Shown: positions 1-7,661, numbered from the stretch's first letter. The stretch: 8,603 nt of DNA from Prevotellaceae bacterium (GCA_031264875.1 JAISDK010000021.1:1-8603); one strand, 5' to 3'. Program-made: numbers and translations. The notes: generated by a model from the sequence alone, not told the origin.

Positions 1-89
1 ACAGTGCTATTTTGCTTAGCGGCTCTCCGGCATCCCATTTACACTGTGTAAATGGGATGCTGGAGGCTTCAGGAACAAAAAAGCGCTGT
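1..89. repeat. Nested inverted repeat (long hairpin)
   Basis: Positions 25-44 and 46-65 are 20-nt arms around a single T45, complementary throughout apart from one G·T pair; a real loop would be about five bases (ACTGT). Outside these, 1-14 pairs with 76-89 (12 Watson-Crick pairs, one G·T, one A-A mismatch), with a symmetric, mostly unpaired 10 x 10 nt interior between the two stems. The outer arm starts at the window edge, so the element may extend further left. No T-run follows on the + strand, so it is not a classic intrinsic terminator, although ending an upstream transcript remains possible. It could also be a small palindromic mobile or REP-type element. Confidence 0.7.
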
Positions 90-122
90 GTATTTTTGAT
101 ATTGAAGACTTAGAAAAGAAAA

Positions 123-137
123 ATATACAGTGTATAT
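123..137. repeat. 15-nt AT-rich palindrome (operator-like)
   Basis: ATATACA and TGTATAT flank a central G, giving a perfect 7-nt inverted repeat. Its size resembles a binding site for a dimeric repressor, but no gene starts close downstream; the nearest credible start is at 613. AT-rich palindromes of this size also arise by chance, so a regulatory role is only a possibility. Confidence 0.3.
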
Positions 138-199
138 ATAACTATGGAATTGTCGAGAAATAAACTGACTGAATGACAAACAACAATAATGATCGATTG

Positions 200-278
200 T
201 ATTGCCGTCAGCTTTAGCTGACGGATAAGATAATGCAGGGTGTGCAAAAAGTTCCGTCAGCTAAATCTGACGGCAATA
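200..278. repeat. REP/BIME-like pair of inverted palindromes
   Basis: The arm at 205-224 is itself a palindrome (CCGTCAGCT, TT, AGCTGACGG). The arm at 254-273 is a second hairpin (CCGTCAG, six-base loop, CTGACGG). Taken together, 201-224 and 254-277 are reverse complements at 23 of 24 positions, with the next base pair (200/278) also matching, separated by a 29-nt spacer. A palindromic unit repeated in inverted orientation is the architecture of bacterial REP/BIME elements. The family assignment is inference; no REP-associated transposase is present in this window. Confidence 0.7.
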
Positions 279-358
279 TTTTATTACAAGAGATTAAGAA
301 AACAGTCAATTTATTTCACAACAATTCCTAATTACTATGCGCGGAATGGTTTTGTGCA

Positions 359-380
359 TTAAACTTCTTACGGAGTTTAA
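359..380. repeat. Small hairpin
   Basis: TTAAACTTC (359-367) pairs with GGAGTTTAA (372-380) over nine pairs including one T·G, around a TTAC loop. No T-run follows on the + strand. It lies in a stretch (about 280-565) where I see no gene, no second promoter and no other clear element. Confidence 0.4.
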
Positions 381-565
381 CTGTAATAATGATGCGATTA
401 ACAAAATCAGCCCTCGTGCAGTATAAAAGCAATAGCAATTTTGTCTATATTATAATTATACATTAATGCTAATCAGCGACAGAAACGGCATTGTTGCTAC
501 TACTGATTCGCATGAATAATAAACGGATTCGTATAAAATATATTTCCACTGTTCGGAAAAACCAT

Positions 566-573
566 TACTTTTG
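566..573 (+). promoter_or_regulatory. Bacteroidota-type promoter (-7 element) of the three-gene cluster
   Basis: TACTTTTG matches the Bacteroidota primary sigma -7 consensus TAnnTTTG exactly. A weak -33 candidate, TTTC at 543-546, lies 19 nt upstream, a normal spacing. Transcription would start near 580, giving a leader of about 30 nt before the ATG at 613. The element overlaps a TTG codon at 571 that is in frame with the gene, so that TTG cannot be the start if this promoter is used. Confidence 0.7.
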
Positions 574-612
574 CAGCGAAAAAAATATAAAATAATCTTA
601 ATATCTGTTAAA

Positions 613-1584
613 ATGAATATTAAAAACTGTGTAAAAAATGTTTTGTGTCTCACGCTGCTGTTTGCGTTCAGCCGCATGAACGGGCAGGACAGAATCATAA
701 CCGTTGATAACGATACCATCGACTGCCGGATTTTGTCCATATCGGAGACGCACCTGAATTACGAACAGCCCGAAGGCAAATACACCGTCGGCAAGTTTAT
801 TGCGGTATCGCAGGTTTTGAAATACTATAAGGGTGAGACGGTGAAATCCGTGTCGAGCAGACGGGTCAAACAAAGACCTGTGGGCAGAGACATGTCAAGT
901 CCAGCCTTCAAATCCGGACGTCACTGGCAGACGAGCGTTCAGTTTGGCGGCGCATATCTTTTAGCATCCAGCGACGAAAGCGGCCTGTCGGATATTGAAA
1001 TACCGGCATCCGAAATTGATAATTACTACCGTCGGCTCAGAAACGGGATGTACTTCGGAGCCAGCGTCCATTATATCCCCGTTCCGTTGAGGTTCGGTGA
1101 TTTCGGAGCAGGCATAAAATACAGGCTGTCTTATTTTTCGACGCACCTGGACGCCATGATTCCATCCTATTATTCATCTTATTATTCGCTTTCGGAAAAT
1201 GAAAGGATGTATATAAGCTATTACGCAGTGTCGTCATTTGCGAAAATATGGCTCGGCAACAGTCATAAATTCAGGCTGTCAGCCGAGGCTTCTGTGGGCT
1301 ATGCACATTACCGCGACGAAACAAGATTTGATAAAACAAATACCTATTTAATAGATAATTTCCTGCTTACGGGACATACGGTTGGAATGGATGTGGAGCT
1401 GTCATTTTCCTACCATCCCCTGAAATACCTGTCGATTAGCGCCAACACAGGCTGCTTTGCCGCTGTATTCAGCCAGATGACATATACCGACAGAACCGGG
1501 AGCGAGACCAGCCAGCTGGATAGCGATCATTATGAAAACGTCTCGCAATTAAACTATTCAATAGGGGTACAATTTCACTTTTAA
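613..1584 (+). CDS. Putative outer-membrane beta-barrel protein
   Basis: A protein of 323 aa, function unknown. I chose ATG 613 rather than the in-frame TTG at 571 because the TTG lies inside the promoter -7 element and because ATG 613 puts a signal peptide at the very N-terminus: Lys/Asn-rich start, hydrophobic VLCLTLLFAF at about residues 10-19, and probable cleavage near residues 23-26 (NGQDR). Residues of about 26-75 form a small beta-rich domain (DRIITVDNDTIDC...) like those preceding many Bacteroidota envelope proteins. From about residue 95 on, alternating polar/aromatic segments (QTSVQFGGAYLL, GMYFGASVHYI, LSAEASVGYAHY, VELSFSYHPLKYLSI) and the C-terminal VQFHF with terminal Phe indicate an outer-membrane barrel. 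A Tyr/Ser-rich segment (SYYSSYYS) is probably a loop. It is first in a cluster, 13 nt before the next gene. The barrel class is fairly certain; ligand and role are unknown. Confidence 0.8.
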   Translation: MNIKNCVKNVLCLTLLFAFSRMNGQDRIITVDNDTIDCRILSISETHLNYEQPEGKYTVGKFIAVSQVLKYYKGETVKSVSSRRVKQRPVGRDMSSPAFKSGRHWQTSVQFGGAYLLASSDESGLSDIEIPASEIDNYYRRLRNGMYFGASVHYIPVPLRFGDFGAGIKYRLSYFSTHLDAMIPSYYSSYYSLSENERMYISYYAVSSFAKIWLGNSHKFRLSAEASVGYAHYRDETRFDKTNTYLIDNFLLTGHTVGMDVELSFSYHPLKYLSISANTGCFAAVFSQMTYTDRTGSETSQLDSDHYENVSQLNYSIGVQFHF

Positions 1585-1597
1585 TAAAAAATATCCG

Positions 1598-3583
1598 ATG
1601 ATGAAAACATTTGTAAAACATTTCAAGCACATTGTCTCCTGCCTGCTGCTGTCGATAGCCTTCTCGTGCAGCGATGATTTTCTGAACGACAATTCCGACA
1701 TGCTCATCAATCCCGACAACCAGTATTATGCATTTTACATATCGCCCGAATGGGAAGCCGGCGAATATCTAATCTATTGTCCCGATGCCGGGGATGCTGA
1801 ATTTTCAATATCAAACGCTCCCGACTGGTTAGTTATTTCGGACGTAGCCCGGCAGTTTATCGGCGGCGTGGCGTATATAAGCTGCGAGGCATCGACCCGC
1901 AGCGAATACGACAAAGTGGGTATTTACACTTCTCTAATGATACTCGACGTCGAAGGAATCGGGAAATATCCGATAATGGTATGCTATCTCAACGAGGGTA
2001 CGCCGGCAATTGCAGTTGAATACAAGATGGATCTGGAATATAACTCCGAGAAATATTTAGACATCACCAACAAGGGCGAAGGCATACTGATATGGGACAT
2101 CGTGTCGTATCCCAAATGGCTGCGGATAGATTTGAACAGTTCGGAACATCTGTTATATATCGACTATTCAACCGGTATCACTGTTGCATACGATGTGGAA
2201 TATCCTCTGGCAGACCTGATGCTGTCTGGAAAATCCGACGGCAAACTTACCGGACAGATAGTTTTGGCAAGCAATGACAAAAAAAATCCCGTAACAGCGG
2301 TCGAGGTTACGCTGGATATGGGACATCCCCAATTTGACTGTCGTACCGACGACGTAGATTTTGGACGTGTGGATAATGAGCAGATGATTCATATAGAAAA
2401 TAATGGCAGCGGCTTTTTAATATGGAAAATAGAAGACGCTCCCGAATGGATTACGTTTTCGATGACACAGGATGTTTTGTATCCATACGATTACAGCTAT
2501 TATATCAAAGCGACTTGCGACAGAAGCAGGATGTCAGCAGGTATGAATTACGACACAGTTACCATAAAAACCAACGACCCGGAAAATCCGCTCAAACACA
2601 TTCCGGTAAAATGCCGGAACGGCAATTCCGAAGATGTCAAGGAAATAGCCGGAACAGTGACGGATGTATGGCTCGACAAACAGCTGGACATACTTTATAT
2701 TTCTACAAAACAGCCAAACCGTTTGCTGCTTTACAATATAAACACCAAAACGGAAGTACGTGAAATTCCTCTGACCTATATACCGAACTGCTTCAGCCTG
2801 TCCGCCGATAAACTCAGAATGGCAGTCGGTCACGATGGCAGAATCAGTTACATTGATTTGAATCAGTATGAAATCATAAAGAGCGTTGAAGTGGGAGGCT
2901 CCGTATTCGACATCGAATGGGGCGCCGGCGACTGGTGCTGCTACACGCCCGGAACGGCGCAATACTGCAATTTAAAATGGATAAATGCCGTTTCCGACGA
3001 ACAGTACGAAACCTACGACCCCGATACCCACCTGCATGGAGAATCAGTAATCAAGAAAATCCCCAATAAAAACTATATAGTTGCCTCCTGTCGAAACTAC
3101 TGGCAGGAGGGCATTACTGTTTTTAACAGTCAAACCAGGGAATATGCCGGTTACTTTAATGAAACAGTCGGACAGTTCTGGCTTTCATCTGACGGGAATT
3201 ATCTCTTTGCCTCATACGGCAATGTTTACAGGACGTCTGACTTGTCGGCAGAAAGCCTATCTCCCTTTACGCAGTTGCAACTGAGTGAACTGCCCGCTCA
3301 ATGGATAGACCATAATCCCGCTACCGGCAGCTTATGGGTTATATGCGAAGACTATTATGAGTATTCTAATATATGGCAGCTGGAAACCGATAACTATACG
3401 CTTGTCAATACTTTTGTATATGATGGCTATTATGTGACGGAGGTTAATGACGTGTATGAGAGCTACAGGGTAAAAGCGCATTATGTATTTAACGGCAGCA
3501 GCGGCAGTGATCTGGTCGTCATCAAAAATCTCACGGAACGAGGGAATTTATGGTTAATAGAACATGTCACGGTCAATAATTAA
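1598..3583 (+). CDS. Lipoprotein with BACON/Ig-like repeats and a C-terminal beta-propeller
   Basis: 661 aa; two adjacent ATGs (1598 and 1601) could start it. The N-terminus is a lipoprotein signal: basic residues, CLLLSIAFS, then Cys24. SDDFLND follows the Cys; acidic residues just after the lipidated Cys are the type of export signal reported for surface lipoproteins in Bacteroidota, so surface exposure is plausible. About residues 45-340 hold three Ig-like units. The second and third are clearly related (GEGILIWDIVSYPKWLRI near 161-178; GSGFLIWKIEDAPEWITF near 271-288), each ending in a strand with ND and NPxxxxxV (225-238, 326-338). The W..I and late 'sND' pattern resembles BACON domains. 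Residues of about 347-655 look like repeated propeller blades (ILYISTKQPNRLLLYNINT; LSADKLRMAVGHDGRISYID; LSSDGNYLFASYGNVYRTSD), like YncE-type propellers. It probably binds a ligand or partner protein. No catalytic motif is recognisable. Confidence 0.8.
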   Translation: MMKTFVKHFKHIVSCLLLSIAFSCSDDFLNDNSDMLINPDNQYYAFYISPEWEAGEYLIYCPDAGDAEFSISNAPDWLVISDVARQFIGGVAYISCEASTRSEYDKVGIYTSLMILDVEGIGKYPIMVCYLNEGTPAIAVEYKMDLEYNSEKYLDITNKGEGILIWDIVSYPKWLRIDLNSSEHLLYIDYSTGITVAYDVEYPLADLMLSGKSDGKLTGQIVLASNDKKNPVTAVEVTLDMGHPQFDCRTDDVDFGRVDNEQMIHIENNGSGFLIWKIEDAPEWITFSMTQDVLYPYDYSYYIKATCDRSRMSAGMNYDTVTIKTNDPENPLKHIPVKCRNGNSEDVKEIAGTVTDVWLDKQLDILYISTKQPNRLLLYNINTKTEVREIPLTYIPNCFSLSADKLRMAVGHDGRISYIDLNQYEIIKSVEVGGSVFDIEWGAGDWCCYTPGTAQYCNLKWINAVSDEQYETYDPDTHLHGESVIKKIPNKNYIVASCRNYWQEGITVFNSQTREYAGYFNETVGQFWLSSDGNYLFASYGNVYRTSDLSAESLSPFTQLQLSELPAQWIDHNPATGSLWVICEDYYEYSNIWQLETDNYTLVNTFVYDGYYVTEVNDVYESYRVKAHYVFNGSSGSDLVVIKNLTERGNLWLIEHVTVNN

Positions 3584-3592
3584 AGCCACATC

Positions 3593-4807
3593 ATGAGAAA
3601 ATATCTGTTCGTTTTATCCGTATGTTTCTGTTCGCTTGCCGCAGATGCACAGTTGCGTGAACTGCGTCTTTCCGATTCGGCGTTTATAAGCCTGCTCACC
3701 TGCGACGCCATTGACGACATGGCCTATACCCTGTACGGACATACGGCAGTCAGGGTAAACGACTGTGTCAAGGGCCTGGACTATGTGTATAACTATGGAA
3801 TATTCGACTTTTCCTCTCCGAATTTCCTCTACCGGTTTGCCCGTGGCGAACTGAACTATAAATTGGGACTCAGCAGTTTTGAAGATTTTCTGGAAGAATA
3901 TTCCAGCCGTAAATCGGGCGTCACTGAACAGATACTGAACCTGACGGGGGAAGAAAAACAGAAAATATTCGATGCGCTGCGCATTAATCATCTGCCTGAA
4001 AACAGAACTTATCTCTACAGCTTTTTACTCGACAACTGCTCTACTCGACCGCGTATCCTGTTTGAAAACAACATATCGGGAACAGTTGAATATCCCGAAA
4101 TCCTGCCGCCTGCAACTTTCCGAACCATCATTCACCACTGTAACCGCAATCACCGGTGGCTTACATTCGGCATCGACCTGGCTTTGGGCGCTCCCCTCGA
4201 CAGTATTATAGGTCAGAACCCGCAACTGTTTCTTCCCAAAAATCTCATGCTCGTATTCAGTCAGGCGAAAATTGTTCAGGCAAACGGCGCAGTGCGAGAC
4301 CTCGTGTCCGAAACGCGTCAGCTCGCCCCAGGCTATCCTGTGATCGACGAGCCGCTGGATTCCAGTCCGACAGTAGTTTTATGGCTGTTTGTCATCCCCG
4401 TTCTGGCAGCCTCCCTTTGGGAACTGCGGTGTAAAAAACATTTCAGACTGTTTGATTCCGTTCTGTTTTTTGGCTACGGATTAGCCGGCTGCATGCTTTT
4501 TTTCCTGGGATTCATATCCATACATCCGGTTGTGTATCCCAATTTTTCCATCATCTGGGCAAATCCCCTGCTCCTTGTGCTGTCTGTTTTGATATTTGTC
4601 AAACCGTTAAGAAAGTTTGTAGGATACTGTATGCTGGTAAACGGAATCATTTTGCTGATCCTTATCCTGACGTGGCATCTTTTCCCACAGAAATTTAACG
4701 CCGCCTTTTTTCCTTTGGTACTGATACTGTGCATAAGGTCGCTGCTGACCGTTGGCGATATAAAAAACATGCGAAACACATCCCTTCACAAGAAATGCCC
4801 GGTTTAG
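3593..4807 (+). CDS. DUF4105 (Lnb N-terminal-like) periplasmic domain protein with five C-terminal membrane helices
   Basis: 404 aa. Residues 1-20 are a signal peptide (MRKYLFVLSVCFCSLAADAQ, cleavage probably at ADA-Q). Residues of about 25-240 match my recollection of the DUF4105 / Lnb N-terminal periplasmic family: YGHTAVRV around His50, YNYGIFDFSSPNFLYRFARG at 66-85, and YLYSFLLDNCSTRPR around Cys149. The conserved His and Cys suggest a papain/NlpC-like cysteine hydrolase fold, but activity and substrate are not established. About 260-386 contain five hydrophobic helices (about 260-277, 287-309, 321-337, 341-361, 369-386), the usual arrangement for the family's membrane anchor, followed by a basic tail. 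The start lies 9 nt after the lipoprotein stop, so it is probably co-transcribed. The Lnb name comes from a bifidobacterial lacto-N-biosidase; it does not make this protein a lacto-N-biosidase. Confidence 0.82.
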   Translation: MRKYLFVLSVCFCSLAADAQLRELRLSDSAFISLLTCDAIDDMAYTLYGHTAVRVNDCVKGLDYVYNYGIFDFSSPNFLYRFARGELNYKLGLSSFEDFLEEYSSRKSGVTEQILNLTGEEKQKIFDALRINHLPENRTYLYSFLLDNCSTRPRILFENNISGTVEYPEILPPATFRTIIHHCNRNHRWLTFGIDLALGAPLDSIIGQNPQLFLPKNLMLVFSQAKIVQANGAVRDLVSETRQLAPGYPVIDEPLDSSPTVVLWLFVIPVLAASLWELRCKKHFRLFDSVLFFGYGLAGCMLFFLGFISIHPVVYPNFSIIWANPLLLVLSVLIFVKPLRKFVGYCMLVNGIILLILILTWHLFPQKFNAAFFPLVLILCIRSLLTVGDIKNMRNTSLHKKCPV

Positions 4808-4817
4808 ATATTTTTTA

Positions 4818-4825
4818 TACTTTTG
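4818..4825 (+). promoter_or_regulatory. Bacteroidota-type promoter (-7 element) of the Ca2+-ATPase gene
   Basis: TACTTTTG is identical to the element at 566-573, and the next bases are also alike (TTTTGC followed by GCGAAA within a few bases). It lies 10 nt after the stop of the DUF4105 gene and about 65 nt before the ATPase ATG, giving a leader of about 60 nt. No convincing -33 box is visible; the expected position falls in the end of the preceding gene. No terminator separates the two units, so read-through from the upstream cluster is possible. Confidence 0.6.
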
Positions 4826-4890
4826 CCCTGCGAAATTTTAATGAATGATAAGTCAAACAAATAAATAAAAATTATAAATTCAGTAAACGT

Positions 4891-7614
4891 ATGCAACAAC
4901 AACATCATTACACGGGCTTGACCGACGCCGAAGTTTTGGAAAGCCGTAAAAAACATGGAGAAAATGTCTTAACTCCTCCCGAAAAAGAATCCTTATGGAA
5001 ACAGTTTTTAGAAAAATTCACAGATCCGATTATTATCATCCTGCTGGTCGCCCTGGTACTGTCCATCGGCGTATCGTTCTACGAATATTTGTCGGGACAT
5101 AACGGCATAAGCGCCTTTCTTGAACCGGCGGGTATTCTGATCGCAGTCCTTCTGGCAACCGTAGTCGGTTTTTACTTTGAATTAAGCGCCAACAGGAAAT
5201 TTGAAGTACTGAACAAGGTGAACGACGACACTTTGATCAAAGTAATTCGCAACGGCAACATTTGTGAGATAGCAAAGAAAGAAGTCGTTGTTGGCGACAT
5301 TGCTATCATGGGAACAGGGGAAGAGATTCCCGCCGACGGCGAACTCCTCGAAGCCGTTTCACTGCAAATCAACGAATCTACGCTTACAGGAGAACCGGTG
5401 ATTAAAAAAACAGTAAACCCTGCCGATTTCGACAGCGACGCTACCTATCCCTCAAATCATGCCCTGAAAGGAACAACTGTAGCCGACGGTCATGGAATCA
5501 TGAAAATTACGAAAGTAGGCGACGCTACCGAATACGGAAAAGTTTACGAGGGATCGCAAATTGACAGCAGCGTCGAAACACCGTTGAATAAACAGTTAGA
5601 CAGGCTTGCCGATTTAATCACCAAAACCAGCTATGCCATTGCAATACTGATTGTCGCCGGACGACTGATTGTTTATTTTCACGACCTGGACATGGCGGCG
5701 TTCGACTGGATTCTGTTCGGAGGCTATCTGCTGAAAACCGTAATGATAGCGGTCACAGTCATTGTTGTAGCTGTTCCCGAAGGATTGCCGATGAGCGTCA
5801 CACTCAGTTTAGCGCTGAGCATGAAACGTATGCTCTCCACCAACAATCTTGTACGCAAGATGCACGCCTGCGAAACTATGGGAGCGGCAACCGTCATCTG
5901 CACCGATAAAACCGGAACGCTCACTCAAAACCAGATGAAAATCTACCGGACAAATTTCCATGACTGTGATAAAGAAGCCATAAATACCGGCACCGAAACC
6001 GGAAAATTAATCGCCGAAAGCATTGCCGTCAATTCTACCGCATATCTGGATTTTTCCGATAAAACAAAAATAAAAGTACTTGGAAACCCTACCGAAGGCG
6101 CTTTGCTGCTCTGGCTGCACGACAATAAAATCAACTATTTACCCCTGCGGGAAGACGCCGAAATCGTAGAACAGCTGACTTTTTCGACGGAACGCAAATA
6201 CATGGCCACAGTCGTAAACTCTCCGTTACTCGACAAAAAAGTGCTGTACGTAAAGGGCGCTCCGGAAATTGTTCTTGCCCTGTGTAAAAACGTGCCGGTT
6301 GAAAAAGACGAAATAAACGCGCAACTGCTGCAATACCAGAACCAGGCGATGCGAACACTTGGTTTTGCATATCAGTATGTGGACGGCAGCGACAGTTGCA
6401 TTAAGAATGGCGCGCTGTCGGACAACCTGAACCTGACGTACATGGGAATAGTTGCCATATCCGACCCCATCCGCAAAGAAGTACCCGGCGCAGTGAAAGA
6501 CTGTATCGACGCCGGAATCAGCGTTAAAATAGTGACGGGAGACACGCCCGGAACAGCCAGGGAAATAGGCCGGCAGATAGGTCTGTGGGCTGACAATGAA
6601 CCCGAAACACACCATCTTACAGGAGCCGAATTTGCAGCAATGTCCGACGAGAAACTGCATGAGCGGATAGCCGGCTTGAAAATTCTTTCCCGTGCGCGTC
6701 CCATGGACAAGCAACGTTTGGTACAGCTGTTGCAGGGAAAGGACCAGGTGGTTGCCGTAACGGGTGACGGAACAAACGACGCTCCGGCTCTAAATGCGGC
6801 ACAGGTAGGCCTGTCGATGGGCGACGGCACTTCGGTTGCCAAGGAAGCCAGCGATATAACTATTCTCGACAACTCGTTCAGCAGCATTTCGAGAGCTGTG
6901 ATGTGGGGACGCTCGCTGTATCAAAATATTCAGCGTTTTATCCTCTTCCAGATGACTATCAACGTGGCCGCCTGCCTTATTGTGCTGATCGGCGCTTTTC
7001 TCGGTACGGAATCGCCGCTGACGGTCACGCAGATGCTGTGGGTAAACCTGATTATGGATACTTTTGCCGCTCTGGCGCTGGCCTCACTGCCTCCCAACGA
7101 AAAAGTGATGAAAAATAAACCCCGCAAAACAAGCGATCATATTATCTCCAAACAGATGGCAAAGAATATTCTTACTGCAGGAATGATTTTTGTCGTACTG
7201 CTATTTGGCCTGATTCAGTATTTTAAATATACAGATGTCAAATCGCTGACCGAATTCAGCATCCTCGATTTCATACATAATTTCTTTAACTTCGGCAGCG
7301 GAGGCAAACTGACGCATTATGAGTTGTCGCTGTTTTTCACAATCTTTGTTATGCTGCAATTCTGGAACATGTTTAATGCCAAGGCATTTATGACAGGCAA
7401 ATCGGCCTTTAAATCACTGAATAAATGTAGCGGATTCCTGTTTATTGCAGTGATTATTCTGGCAGGTCAGTGGGTTATCGTTACATTAGGCGGAGAAATG
7501 TTTAATGTGGTAGCGCTCAAGCCGCTTGACTGGGTAATTATTATCGCGGCCACATCCGTAGTGCTGTGGGTTGGAGAAATAAAAAGATTCGCCTGCAAAA
7601 CCGTTTCCAATTGA
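4891..7614 (+). CDS. Calcium-translocating P-type ATPase, PMCA type (P2B)
   Basis: 907 aa, complete. It uses ATP to pump Ca2+ out across the cytoplasmic membrane through an aspartyl-phosphate intermediate. In order: an N-terminal cation-ATPase segment (GLTDAEVLESRKKHGENVL); M1/M2 (about 45-63, 80-97); actuator-domain TGEP at 166-169; M3 (about 247-263); M4 with PEGLP at 296-300; DKTGTLT with phosphorylated Asp339; GNPTEGA at 398-404; the nucleotide-site KGAPE at 455-459; TGDGTND at 624-630; and M5-M10 from about 683 to 899. The likely Ca2+ ligands are Glu297 (M4), Asn719 and Asp723 (M6, WVNLIMDT). M5 (MTINVAAC) lacks the acidic ligand of SERCA site I, so one Ca2+ per cycle is expected, as in PMCA pumps. 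The short C-terminus (about 8 residues after M10) has no calmodulin-binding tail. Start: the first residue matches the family N-terminus and a promoter lies upstream. Specificity for Ca2+ is inferred from motifs. Confidence 0.95.
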   Translation: MQQQHHYTGLTDAEVLESRKKHGENVLTPPEKESLWKQFLEKFTDPIIIILLVALVLSIGVSFYEYLSGHNGISAFLEPAGILIAVLLATVVGFYFELSANRKFEVLNKVNDDTLIKVIRNGNICEIAKKEVVVGDIAIMGTGEEIPADGELLEAVSLQINESTLTGEPVIKKTVNPADFDSDATYPSNHALKGTTVADGHGIMKITKVGDATEYGKVYEGSQIDSSVETPLNKQLDRLADLITKTSYAIAILIVAGRLIVYFHDLDMAAFDWILFGGYLLKTVMIAVTVIVVAVPEGLPMSVTLSLALSMKRMLSTNNLVRKMHACETMGAATVICTDKTGTLTQNQMKIYRTNFHDCDKEAINTGTETGKLIAESIAVNSTAYLDFSDKTKIKVLGNPTEGALLLWLHDNKINYLPLREDAEIVEQLTFSTERKYMATVVNSPLLDKKVLYVKGAPEIVLALCKNVPVEKDEINAQLLQYQNQAMRTLGFAYQYVDGSDSCIKNGALSDNLNLTYMGIVAISDPIRKEVPGAVKDCIDAGISVKIVTGDTPGTAREIGRQIGLWADNEPETHHLTGAEFAAMSDEKLHERIAGLKILSRARPMDKQRLVQLLQGKDQVVAVTGDGTNDAPALNAAQVGLSMGDGTSVAKEASDITILDNSFSSISRAVMWGRSLYQNIQRFILFQMTINVAACLIVLIGAFLGTESPLTVTQMLWVNLIMDTFAALALASLPPNEKVMKNKPRKTSDHIISKQMAKNILTAGMIFVVLLFGLIQYFKYTDVKSLTEFSILDFIHNFFNFGSGGKLTHYELSLFFTIFVMLQFWNMFNAKAFMTGKSAFKSLNKCSGFLFIAVIILAGQWVIVTLGGEMFNVVALKPLDWVIIIAATSVVLWVGEIKRFACKTVSN

Positions 7615-7634
7615 AAATTAAGGAGTGGTAATAC

Positions 7635-7661
7635 TATATATATATATTTATTTATTTAATT
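7635..7661. repeat. AT-rich simple-sequence tract
   Basis: Just after the ATPase stop there is a (TA)n run followed by TTTA/ATTT repeats. It is flanked by two copies of AAAATTAAG (about 7610 and 7661). Simple low-complexity DNA; no function is evident. Confidence 0.6.

Noticed and set aside
20..165. Short open frame of 48 codons on the + strand ending YNYGIVEK
   Set aside because: It has no start codon, a stop lies directly upstream (17-19), and it runs through the long hairpin. A slight resemblance of 137-156 to 3788-3807 (18 of 20 nt) within the DUF4105 gene is probably chance, since nothing around it matches.
144..176. Ten-codon ORF (MELSRNKLTE) after the AT-rich palindrome
   Set aside because: Too short to support, with no conserved context; ORFs of this size are expected by chance in AT-rich DNA.
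456..740. 94-aa minus-strand ORF across the first promoter
   Set aside because: It overlaps the promoter and the start of the barrel gene, shows no domain, and has no promoter of its own.
2534..2962. 142-aa minus-strand ORF inside the lipoprotein gene
   Set aside because: It is antisense to a gene with clear domain structure and no recognisable protein features; a shadow ORF.
4841..4864. Seven-residue upstream ORF (MNDKSNK) in the ATPase leader, considered as a leader peptide
   Set aside because: It shows no codon bias for a particular amino acid and there is no attenuator hairpin in the leader; probably accidental.
6226..6887. Two long minus-strand ORFs (162 and 171 aa) inside the ATPase gene
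   Set aside because: They lie opposite highly conserved P-type ATPase motifs, overlap each other, and have no coherent protein features.
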